Shown one piece after another: positions 46,845 to 56,905 of a stretch of DNA of 64,000 nucleotides (within the stretch, counting starts at the first letter, position 1; each line of letters begins with the position of its first letter). This DNA is from Stereum hirsutum FP-91666 SS1 (Eukaryota > Basidiomycota > Agaricomycetes > Russulales > Stereaceae): contig NW_006763136.1 in the NCBI RefSeq assembly GCF_000264905.1, positions 477,934 to 541,933 on the forward strand, written 5' to 3'. Under the pieces are notes generated by a model, which was given only the letters and a program-made list of their open reading frames with translations, was not told where the DNA came from and ran no database searches. The position numbers and the translations under genes are program-made.

Positions 46845-48549
46845 TTAGAAATCATCCCTCAATTGGGCCTTCGATACCGAGTCGTGGTCGTACTTGTTGC
46901 TGTCAGACTCAGCGATATGATCACTCGAGGGCATAGCTTCTACATCGTCTGGACTCTTGAACGTCTCCATCTGCATCTTACAATAAACACTGTCAGACGT
47001 TGAGCCATAAGGACGGTGACAGAAGAGACGTACCTGGACGTGGACGCCCCGGCTCGCGGCTTGATTGTGCTTGAAGCCGGTGATATTTGCCCGTTGCGAT
47101 GTCGATGCCCCGGTACTTTTTTCATCAAGAAAGAATACTCAGTAAATATCCGAGGGACGATTTAGACAAAGGACTGCTCACACTTCCGAGGTACTTGCTT
47201 GGCCGTAGTTGGATAACCTACGGACGACGCGACAAGCGACGATCTGAGGGAGAAGGTACACAGGCTCAGTTCACGAAGATTCTCGTGTGATCAGATAGAG
47301 GTTATTACTTACAACGGATACCATAGCCGCTGGTACTTCAGCAATGACTGACATCACAGCATTCAGGTTCAAGTAGATGAAGATCTGTAAGTCGCAACGA
47401 TAAACAATCTTCGTCAAACAGCGGAGAAGTAGAGACAGGAATTAAACGCACCACAGCGACCGTGTTTGACAAGAACCTGTCAGGCAACGTCAGCGAAAAC
47501 AGCTCACAACTTCGTTAATCGAACAATAACTCACGCAATGACGAAATAAATCAACCCGTCACCAAACACCAGTTCTGTCAACTTATTCATCTGCACCTGC
47601 CCCTTCACCACCGGCGCCAGGAGCTTGACTGTCAGCAGAGTCGTTACGATCCCGTCGAAACACATCGTGTAGATATAAATCGCCGAAAGCCAGGCTTGAC
47701 TGGTCTGAGTGATGGCGCATCCCGCACCAGGGACCCAGGCGGCTTTGACGACGATGATACTACGGAGGAGAACGGCCCAATGGCCGGCGATGATAATGCA
47801 GATAGGAATGACGACCTTGATGTTTTGACCCCAGACTGCCATGCTATAAATAAGGAACAGTTGTTGGCGTGCTGCAGGTGATGTTTGAAAATGCGGGAGT
47901 ACAAACCATCGGATGGAGAGGTTGACGCTGGAAAGACCGATGGCGAAGTTGCCTGCAAGCTGGTTATAGGTATACAGGGACTGGCAATTGATCTCTCTGC
48001 AGTCGGCGTACAACGGTCAGAAAATAAATTCAAATCACGGTGACAGTAACAGAGCTGGACTCACGTTGTTACATTCAACGAGATCGCACTTTTGCGGGGC
48101 GAGATTGAAGAGATCGACATAGTTAATAAACTTCACGGACAGGGAATACGTATCAGGCCGACATACAGTCCGATCATCACAGCGACCATCGAGTGGCGAG
48201 CTCCGAAATAAAAGATCTGTCGGGCGGTCAGGATATCAACATAATGAAGGCACTGAAAGCAACAAAAAACAGACCATAGGCCATCTGAATTTCCGTTTGC
48301 CAAAAATATACAGAAAATCGAAGTCTAAACTGGTAAACCACTCCCATCTTCGTTTTGCCGTGTTTGATTAGCCTGAGGACAGCCGGAGAGCAACAGGGAC
48401 GCACATATAAAGCCCAAGCAGGACATGCATGAGGTTATTGAATGCCGCTGAAAAATGCCGAACATGAGCCTGTCGATTTAAATCCGCTAACGGAACAGTT
48501 ACTCACTCGCATCGTGCGCTAACTCCGCTGCAGACTGCCAATTCACCAT
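46845..48549 (-). CDS. 7TM-like integral membrane protein, basidiomycete family (copy 2)
   Basis: 334 aa from 12 exons: 48549-48507, 48447-48405, 48347-48275, 48216-48167, 48088-48065, 47996-47907, 47843-47535, 47476-47452, 47384-47313, 47243-47182, 47115-47034, 46976-46845. It is the paralogue of the gene at 31602-34057: the starts MVNWQSAAELAHDA and MVDWQSPVELAHDS align, and seven corresponding exons have identical lengths. Hydrophobic segments again fit about seven helices. Landmarks: SLDFDF, KFRWPM, CQSLYTYNQLAGN, VFGDGLIYFVIA, LNAVMSVIAEVPAAMVS, IVACRVVRRL. The cytoplasmic tail is about 60 residues shorter than in copy 1. A longer frame with an ATG at 48793 exists upstream, but it cannot be joined in phase, and the paralogue supports the start at 48549. 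A role in sensing is inference. Confidence 0.87.
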
Positions 48550-49752
48550 ATTCTGCGACGGGGTCGAGAGAACAAGGCCTAGAGTAGAGGCAGAGGAGAT
48601 GGTCACGAAGAGCGCGACGCAGACTGAAGGGTTTCGGAGGGGAAGGGGGGTGAAGGTTGGTAAGGAGCGGAATGTTTATATTCGGACAGCGTGTAAGTCG
48701 GCGAAAGAAGAACGTATACTGAACCTTGGCGAGCGCTTCTGAGGCCATCGATCCCATGACCATAGGAAGCTTTGCGTTAAAATCAGACACCATTTTTGTC
48801 TGATTTGTTCCAGGTTTACTCCGCCCAGGACACGGATCCGGACATTTTTGACGGCCTTCAAGACTGATAGCCGAGCGCAGCGTGCATCTCATAACTACTA
48901 CCAGGCACCGCGAGGTATACGCTCCGCTCTTTATATGTTGAGACAGAGAATACGGGCTACATAGGAGCCCACTATGGGAAGCGGCCGGTATCGTAGATAG
49001 CTCGTGCTTGGGCGGCGAAAGCGTAAGGGCGCTCGTACCCAAGAAAAACGAGCCTCAGCGCAAACGTTCATAAAATCTGGGCTATTGTTTTAGAATAGGA
49101 GTTCATTTCAGTACGGAAGGAAGGAGCGGTGATTTCATTTAATATAAGTTACGTGTGGCAAACACACTTACCCGCTTGGGTCTCCGTTGCCGCAGGACTC
49201 CCGCCTGGACCATCAAAAAATTTGGGGCCTGCGTTGAGTGGTTACTATGAGCCCACCATGCACTTTCAAACCAGGTTCGAGAGTATTGAAAGAGATGTTT
49301 CGAGGCAAGCTGTGTCTTTGAACGAGCAGTCTGAGTCTCCTCTTCCCCCAGGCTCATCGACATGGATAAAATAATGATCAGAACCTCGTGGCGTGCGGTG
49401 CAAGTTTGTTCGTCTGCGGAAAATGCCGAAATCAGTAGAAGTCAACGCCTTCCCACGCCCGTCCGCTTCGCCAAATTTCGCACCGCTGTGATCTCCCACA
49501 AGTAAATTTACGAGCTCCTTCCGGGAAATAACCGCCGATGAGGGCACTGGGAGTCTGGGCAACGACCAGCCCGTCGAGCCACGGCGACGGCCTCCGGTGA
49601 AACCACGCTTATTGGCACAAACCCAACTTCGCCGTGTCGGAGCCTTCTCCTACCTTCTCATATGTACCGAGCGGAACGGTGAGGTGTTCATTCCAATTCC
49701 TGATTCTTGAACACTCTACTCTGTTGCTCTCCGTCTTTCAGCAACAACAAAC
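48550..49752. promoter_or_regulatory. Divergent promoter of 7TM-like copy 2 and P450-4
   Basis: 1.2 kb between two divergent start codons, mirroring 30524-31601. No coding sequence supported. Confidence 0.5.
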
Positions 49753-52233
49753 ATGTCGCTCCTTTCACCTACTGTCTTTGTCTCGATTTCTATTCTCTCT
49801 GTTCTGTTCATACGCTCAGCTCTAAAAGAAAAACAACCTAGGGATGTTCAGGCTCTCCCCGTACCCGTGAGCAACATACTGTTTCCGAGCCATTTATCTT
49901 CCATCAGAACAACGCTGACCTCCTGTTGCTGTTTGGCGACATTTAGAGCTCCAAAGATGCAAGCTGGATATGGGGACACGAATATTCGTTATTCATCCAT
50001 GAGGCCTGCGAGAAGTATGTCGACTGGATGCGCTCGGTAGGATCGCTCTATAGGATCAAGACCGCCTTCTTTGGCCAGGACGCTGTTAGTTGTATAACGC
50101 ATTCCACTCTACGTGGCACGATACTCACACATTTGTTTCACAGATTGTTGTCATTGACAATGCGGCGGCTCAGCATATCTTTCAATACTCTGAGCGCTTC
50201 GGTCAGTAAACGCTCAAGTCGCTTTCATTTACTTGATTGCTCACTTGTTCTCCTCCCGCCTTTCAGTCAAAGCGCCTGCGTTCCGGTAGGATGTCATCTA
50301 TACACTTAAGCTTAAACGCTCAGTGCTGACAGCTGTCGTACTCCAGGCCACTCATTGTGAAACTGCTTGGGAAGGGCTTACCATGGGCGGAAGGCGACGA
50401 ACACAAGATCCAGCGTCGACTCCTTGCTCCAGCCTTCACGTAAGCTCCACGCTCTGATATCAGTCATCCTCAACAACACACTGATACACTTACGCTGTAG
50501 TACCGAAAGCGTCCGAGGAATGGCCGATGATATCTGTGAATCCGTTGCGAAGGTTCGTGTTTTCTGTCAGCGTTAACCTCCCATGGGAAGGCAAATTGAT
50601 TTCTGTTCACGTGTGTTGTAGCTCGAAGGCAGACTCATGAGCTTGCTCGAGTCCAATAAGGGTGAGATGACCCTCGACATCGCTCCTCAAGTCTCTGCTT
50701 GCACGTATGTACTTTCGCTGTATAATCGTCTTCCGCATTTTAGTCGCTTCATCTAACATATCTGACCCTTCCCTCATAGTCTTGATATTATTGGCCGCGT
50801 CGCTTTCGGCCATGACTTCCAATCCGGCCAATCCCACGAAGCCAAGCTCATCCGCGACTCATGGGACAAGGACGTCAACATGGGCATTACTTTCGCCGGG
50901 TTCCTTGCTCCCTTCATCATTGGCATGTTCCCCTGGATCGCAAACAACGTCGGAGAGGGTGTTACGAAGAGGGTAGCGTTCGAGTTGGCAGGCAAACTTA
51001 TGGAGAGGGAGGAGATGTTGGACAGTCAAAGTGTCGACGAGAAGAATGACGCGAAGGAAAGGCCTAGCGGCAATGGCAAGGATATGTTGAGTTTATTGAT
51101 GAGAGCGAACAAGCTTAGCAATGGAAAGGGTCTGTCCAAGGACCAGATTCTCAACAACGTGAGCTCCGTTTTCCTGTCGCACTTATGGGGCTTTCGACTA
51201 ATGACCATTGTTGCTACCGAAACTCAAGATCGCGACGATGATGTATGTTCGATTTTGCTTTCTTTCTTTCTATATCATGCTCATTGCGCCTCCCGTGCCA
51301 GAATGGTCGGCCACGAGACATCCTCTGCTTCCTGTACGTATACAGATATTTATACGTTCACTTAACGTTACCTTGACGAAACGTTTACGCAGTGAACTTG
51401 ACTCTCCTCGACCTCGCTCGTAATCAGCCCGCTCAACAGAAGCTCCGCGAAGAAATCCTCAGTCTCGGTGACAATACCCTCGACTTTGACGCCGTGCAAA
51501 AGCTTGAGTATCTCGACGCGGTTGTGAGAGAAGGGTTCGTACCACAATTCATCTACCATCGACCTTCCTTTTGCTTACCAGGGGCCTCGTGTTCTATTAT
51601 CCTTAGATTGCGCCTTCATCCTGCCGCACCACGCACTGACCGCGTTGCCCTCGAAAACGACATCATCCCGCTCAGCACTCCAATCCACACCTCTGATGGC
51701 CGCATCATCACTTCTGTTCCCATCAAGGCAGGCCAGGTACGCTTTCCTTCCCTCCGATTACTATACTCCCTTGATGCTGCGTGCTGACTATGTGTGGTAC
51801 TAGATCTTCCAAATTCCCTTTACGGCTCTCAACATCAACCCCGCCGTCTGGGGCCCCGATGGGCCATCCTTCCGACCCGAACGTTGGATCGAAGTCGGCG
51901 GTGTCAAGCCTGCTAACGAACTCCCTCACGGATGGGGCAACATCACTACCTTCTGCGACGGACCAAGGAACTGCATCGGATACCGACTTGGTAAGCTCCT
52001 TCATTTCGCACCTTTTGTTGAGAACCACTGACGAGCATTTCTGATATCTTCGGCGATGTCGTTCGCGGTCGTTAGCTATCGCTGAGTTGAAGATGATTCT
52101 CGCGACGCTGATCCGGTCTTTCGAGCTTTCGGACACTGGCGTGAAGGTCATCACCAAGATTTCGCCGACTTTGCAGCCTTTCGTCGATGGGAAGGGCGGA
52201 TATCTTCCTCTGCGCGTGAAGTTGGTGCAGTAG
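49753..52233 (+). CDS. Cytochrome P450 monooxygenase (P450-4)
   Basis: 532 aa, paralogue of P450-3 in opposite orientation. Exons: 49753-49866, 49947-50084, 50144-50201, 50267-50285, 50347-50439, 50501-50552, 50622-50704, 50780-51158, 51229-51242, 51302-51333, 51393-51534, 51607-51736, 51804-51990, 52076-52233. Eleven of the 14 exons have exactly the lengths seen in P450-3; the others differ by whole codons. Motifs: N-terminal anchor (TVFVSISILSVLFI), SWIWGHEYS, I-helix MVGHETSSAS, ExxR in VVREGLR, PERW, heme loop FCDGPRNCIGYRL. The frame is intact with GT-AG introns, so the enzyme should be functional. Substrate unknown. A truncated, decayed copy of its first two exons lies about 360 bp downstream. 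Confidence 0.93.
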
Positions 52234-53258
52234 AGCAGAGTCTGTCTGAACTGAATTTATCTACTATAGTATCTCCTCGGTATTTCGCACATCTTGTGTT
52301 TGTATAAAGGTAGTCTCGATTCTCTTAGGGCGTGTTCTTGTGTAGTGTTGGCACATTCTATGGACTCGTCTTTTCCCCGCTCTCGTTCTTGTCTGCTGCG
52401 TGTCTCAGCCTCACAGGCCGTCGAGCGTGTCCGCGATGACAACACCTCGATCGTTAGGGGACTTCGGGTAAGCCGCTGCCTCATGTGTATGACAGACTTT
52501 CCTCGTCTTGTTTCTCATCCCGATGACTGTCCGCGGGTGTCCCGCCTTCGAAATCGCTCCTGCGAGTACGTACGGTCTGGGGACAACGCATGGACGTTCA
52601 AGTTCTCCCGCGAGCAACGTACTGTGTCCGAATTGCATCTTCTCGACCCACGACGCTGACGTTCCAATGTCCCTCTTTACTGTATCTCCAGATATCCGCG
52701 GATGTGAGTTGAATCTGGGGTCACGAAGAGTGGATGTTGTTTATTTAAATCTGATGCTTGCGAGAAGGATGTCGTCTGGATGTGCACTCTAGGACCATTG
52801 TACAAAATCAAGACTGCTTTCTTTGGTCAACATATGGAACATATTTTCGCTGTCTGTCTTGATGTGAGAGGATCGTGATTCGTGGGGGAGGAGATTTTCA
52901 CTCAACATGGTGACTTACCCGCCCAAGATATTTAGATTTATGGTACTGGACATCCGAATACACCTACGTTATATGACAGCTCTGCTTGTGGGGACTACAC
53001 AGTGGAATCACGTTCAGATACAAGTTCGTAGTGGGCCACAGTATCGGTCCTTCGCGCGCGCCACACGAGCCACGTGGAAGAGGGGCTAGTGCGTGTCAAT
53101 AATTGAATAAACAACGGGTCTTTCCTGGACATCCATGACACCCTAGTACCTAGTGCTGCTTGAATCCGGCTCACCGATATTTTTCTCTGGGATCAACTCG
53201 CTTTTACTGTAGCAGGCAACGGTACCGGAAGGAGACTGCTGTGACTAGGATTTTTCTG
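52234..53258. other. Intergenic region containing a P450 fragment
   Basis: Apart from the P450 remnant at 52592-52830, no gene or repeat is recognised. The 3' part is the promoter of the gene at 53259. Confidence 0.45.
52592..52830 (+). pseudogene. Decayed 5' fragment of a P450-4-like gene
   Basis: This segment aligns with the end of exon 1, intron 1 and exon 2 of P450-4 (49840-50084). The exon 1 end and donor region match (GACGTTCA, then GCGAGCAAC against GATGTTCA, GTGAGCAAC), so the donor GT has become GC. Exon 2 starts as IWGHEEWMLFI, then runs into TAA (52746-52748) and TGA. A frame change is needed to recover EKDVVWM and LGPLYKIKTAFFGQ, which match EKYVDWM and VGSLYRIKTAFFGQ of P450-4. 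No later P450 exons follow. It is a truncated tandem or retained duplicate without function as a P450. Confidence 0.75.
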
Positions 53259-54890
53259 ATGTCTTCGCGCAAACGCAAGAACCGTCCAGGTCGTTACCCA
53301 ACCGATCGTGCTTACACTAACAACTTTCTTCGCTCCCAACATCCATATCCTCCATCGGGTTCTGAATCGAGATTTCAGCTGAATCCAGCGCAGACTTCGA
53401 GGTCAGAGCCCGACCCAGCGCTTTTTATTGTCGCGCATGAGGCGGACGTGATACGTGGACCGCACGCGGAGAATGCGGCGGCCGCCTTGGAGGTCAAAAT
53501 GGGTAGTGGAAGTGAAGGGGGTGGCATCGGAAGTGGGTTGATCAAGTGGGATCTGGTTTCATCGAAGAATGTGGATGAGGAGGGAAAGGAAAGTAATAGT
53601 GGAGAGGCCGACGCCGTGTGGGTAGATAGGTGTGTATATTTTCTAAGAAATTTATTGATGATTTAAGGCGTCTTGTGGTTCATGAGAGCTTGAGTTGGCT
53701 CTGGTTTGGATGACTGGTGCAAGCTATATGAGCGGGCCAAGTATGACGCGATTGCAATCAAGGGATCCTTGACTTCGTAGCAGTTACAAACTAACAATCG
53801 AACTATATTCCTCTCGATTTTCGGTACTCCCCTTTCACACTTTCTTCTTCCTTTCAGTGACGCCTTGCTAACAGTGACGCTATACAGATACGACGCTCGA
53901 CTTCTCCTTACATCGCCTCTGACACTTCCTCATTCCACTTCCGTGACACCTTCGACCTCGACCGTCGCCACCGCCACACTAGCTACCCGCGCAGCCTCTC
54001 CTTCAGGGTGGTCTGATCTCCCTTCCGACTCCGAAGACACTTTCTTCTTCCAACCCTCCGAAGTAGAGGAATATCGGAATGTGAAACGAAGGAGGCTGAT
54101 GGAAGAGAACAGGAAGGCTAGGATGAAGGCTATCCAGGAAGAAGATGGGAACGATGGAAATGGCAAGGCAGAAGACGAATGGGGTGGAAGCGACGAGGAG
54201 GTCTGTCCTGGTTTCTTCTTATCACCAATTATCTACCCTCTCCAGGCTTCTGATAACTGACCTATGTTCTTGTGATATTTATTGCACATTGTTGGTTCGC
54301 GCACGTTGATACTCTCGTAGCCCCCAGAGCCACAGAGGCAGATAATGAGCCGCACAGCAAACCACATTCTCACTTCACCTAATCCTTCCCAACTTGAGAT
54401 GCGGATTTTGGCTAACCATGGCGCAGATCCGAGGTTCGCGTTTCTGAAGGGGCGGTGGAAGAGGACCTGGGCAGTGATGAAAGCTAAGGTGAGGAAAGAG
54501 ATGGAGGAGAAGGAAAGGGAGGAGAAAGAAGCAAAAGAAGGCAAGGGAAAGGGGTTGGGTGGATTGATGGCTTACGATGATTCAGACGAGGAGGATAGTG
54601 ATAATGCAGGAAATGCAGAGAAGGGGGACAATGGAGACCAACAAGGGCAGCAGTCTGAAGTGCCTACAGGCATGGATGGCGTGGACGACGCGGCAAACGC
54701 TGGAGTCGATATTGCACCCGTAGACGTCGTGCAGGAGGACAAAGGTACTATGGATGTGGGCGAAGAGGCGAGAAAGGAGGCGAGGAGAGCCCGCGCGAAG
54801 GAATGGGCCGAGAAGAGACGATTGCAGAAGTTGGCCAGCGAGAAAGACCTGCCGAGTCAGAAGGAAGACGACTCTGATATGATATCGTGA
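53259..54890 (+). CDS. Conserved disordered protein, SURP-like segment
   Basis: 417 aa from three exons: 53259-53629, 53888-54200, 54321-54890. The N-terminus is basic (SSRKRKNRPGR). The middle has GWSDLPSDSEDTFFF, then an Arg/Lys-rich helix (NVKRRRLMEENRKARMKA). Around residue 250 is LEMRILANHGADPRFAFLKG, which resembles the helix core of SURP-type modules found in splicing factors; this match is weak. After it come a long charged coiled-coil segment (EMEEKEREEKEAKEGKGKG) and a second Lys/Arg-rich helix near the end. There is no signal or membrane helix. A nuclear RNA-linked role is possible but only suggested. Intron 1 is 258 bp, longer than usual here, so an additional small exon cannot be excluded. 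Confidence 0.72.
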
Positions 54891-55152
54891 TCGAGCTGGT
54901 GATTTATCTTGATTTATACGGTGACTGGTCTCAAGGTATGTCTTCACTTGACCCTTACGCCGCGCAACCGAAGAAACTGATAGTTGAGTAGGTAGTAATG
55001 GGCGCTTATTTGTTTTGACTAGATCGATTGTGTCACTCCTCTCGGATGCAAAGATCGTTTATCTATCCGCATTTACCCGAACTGTTCAAAAAGGTCGTTC
55101 GCTGAAGCATCGATATTCTTGGGTTTCTCGCGTCTCCCTCTCTGCCTACCTC

Positions 55153-56607
55153 ATGTCTTCAGCCGAACCATTCCCTTCTCCCTCCCCAGCCTTGGATTCT
55201 GAGGCGGAAACGCCACCCAACACCCTCGAGCTCACATCTCTCCCGCAACTATTCGCTATACCCGAATTCACTCTGACCACCACCGAGACCATTGTCTTCA
55301 ACAATTCACTTTCAGGCCCCCTCGTTACGTCCACACATGCTGCATGGACCGAGCTCTCCTTGCCCGCCATCAAGCTCCTCCAACCCGCCATCGCACGCAA
55401 CCTTCGTCGTCTCGAAATCCTACTATTCGAAGGCTCATTTGATCTGGATTTACTCCCCCTTCCACAGTTGACACACTTCACATCACGCACCGATCTGAGG
55501 AAAACAGGGCTCGACTTGCTCCAGCTCTTTGGCAAATTACTTGGCTGTGAGCGTCTCGTCTCTCTCGAGTTGTCACTCTGTGGTCTCGGGGTGAATGCGG
55601 GCGAGGCTGAAAAAGGAGAACCAAAGACAAAGATCGGCCCGGCGGGATCTATTGGAAGAATGAGATTTTGGTTCGCCGAGTTGAGAGAGCTCAAGCTGAT
55701 GACGGATGACATGGAGACAATGGAAGCCATCATCTCGGCCTTCTCTTGTTCGAGGCTAGAGACGTTGAAGCTGGAAGTCGAGAGACCAGCACAGCCTCCT
55801 CCTAGCACGACAGATCTCGCGAGCACCGAAAAGAACACGAACAACGGCAATAAAACCAAAGAAGGCGATCGTACTGGGAGGGGCCCAAATATTTCAATCC
55901 CTGACTCGGGTTCTCTTCGTTCGGATGACTTGGCTTCGTTGAAGCTTGGTCTAGGGATCGAGAGGCTCATACGTGGGTGCACGTCTACGTTAACAGAGCT
56001 CGAGACGAACCTGTGGCCTCGGCTTTGGCATGAGGGGTATTTTGCAGACTCTGCCCCTGCGAACGCGGTTAGACTGGCTGTGTATGACTTGCAGGATTTA
56101 CGGTCGTTGACTCTAACGGGTGTGGACTGGAAGGATGAGAAGATGGTATGGTTCTTGGAGGACCTGACGCTCGAGTTCGAGGAGGCGTCCGGGGATGAAG
56201 GGTCGTATGTGGTCCTGAAAAGTGGCAATAACGTCAACCTCACCTCAATCAGTCTCCGCGCACCACACAACCTCGATCCCGAGCCCGAAACCAACACAAA
56301 GAAACGTAAAGCCTCACCGCCTGCAGAACCCCCTGTATCCTTCGCCGACACGTTCACTGCCCTTGTAACGATGCTCTCATCTCGCTATCCCCAAATTTCT
56401 GATGGTACTCAAGTTAAGCATCCGACTGGCCAGTCATTCGCACCGGAAGGATTGAAGACATTTGAGACGGGGGCTGCGGAACTGAGACTGATGCGAGAGC
56501 ATGCGATGGAAGAGTACATGACGCTGATAGATATGTGGGAGTCGGGTCTGGGTGGACTTGATCTGCAGAGTGTTGCGGGAGTGGGTGCAAGGATCTCATA
56601 CGGGTAA
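55153..56607 (+). CDS. LRR protein related to the 34.5-kb F-box gene, F-box absent
   Basis: One exon, 484 aa from the first ATG; the open frame continues upstream to 55015 without an ATG. It aligns with the LRR part of the protein at 34476-36350: LRRLEILLFEGSFDLDLLPL against LRRLECYDVYDEEFDLTLLP, and the C-terminal LIDMWESGLGG against LEGLWNEGLGG. The first 90 residues (Ser/Pro-rich, SAEPFPSPSPALDSEAE) replace the F-box, so the protein probably cannot bind Skp1. An insert rich in Asn, Lys and Thr (about residues 225-260) interrupts the repeats. It may be a decoy or simply a truncated gene copy. A 403-codon frame on the opposite strand is a shadow. Confidence 0.75.
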   Translation: MSSAEPFPSPSPALDSEAETPPNTLELTSLPQLFAIPEFTLTTTETIVFNNSLSGPLVTSTHAAWTELSLPAIKLLQPAIARNLRRLEILLFEGSFDLDLLPLPQLTHFTSRTDLRKTGLDLLQLFGKLLGCERLVSLELSLCGLGVNAGEAEKGEPKTKIGPAGSIGRMRFWFAELRELKLMTDDMETMEAIISAFSCSRLETLKLEVERPAQPPPSTTDLASTEKNTNNGNKTKEGDRTGRGPNISIPDSGSLRSDDLASLKLGLGIERLIRGCTSTLTELETNLWPRLWHEGYFADSAPANAVRLAVYDLQDLRSLTLTGVDWKDEKMVWFLEDLTLEFEEASGDEGSYVVLKSGNNVNLTSISLRAPHNLDPEPETNTKKRKASPPAEPPVSFADTFTALVTMLSSRYPQISDGTQVKHPTGQSFAPEGLKTFETGAAELRLMREHAMEEYMTLIDMWESGLGGLDLQSVAGVGARISYG

Positions 56608-56905
56608 AAATAGCTGACCGGGAGATAATATATCTAGGCTGCTTCGAGAAGATAAGTTGTAGACCCTGCGGTGTTTTTCTTTGTCTCACTTCCAGTAGAC
56701 TTTGCGGTGCCATGATGGCACCAGCGCTCCCTTAGCAAGAGATTCTCTAGTTGCCTAGTACCCAAGTCGAATATACAAAGAACGTGATTCTGTAAGATGG
56801 AACGGGAAACGATAGGTGATACGACCCCTTCAAAACTCTCGTGAGAATCTTCAACATACGTCGACAGCTCACGGAAGAAAGTGCAGATCAAACCTTGTAC
56901 TGACT
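56608..56905. other. Convergent spacer
   Basis: 3' regions of the LRR gene and the sacsin-like gene; nothing recognised. Confidence 0.4.

Noticed and set aside
31602..48549. B mating-type locus (7TM receptors near STE24)
   Set aside because: The 7TM-like proteins do not show STE3 features, and no short pheromone precursor ending in a CaaX box was seen nearby.
48503..49042. Upstream extension of 7TM-like copy 2 starting at ATG 48793
   Set aside because: The frame containing VCVALFVTISSAST cannot be joined in phase to the 48793 ATG, and the paralogue begins at the equivalent of 48549.
55146..56357. A 403-codon frame on the minus strand
   Set aside because: It lies fully antisense to the LRR gene, has a Ser/Arg-rich composition typical of an antisense shadow, and shows no domain.
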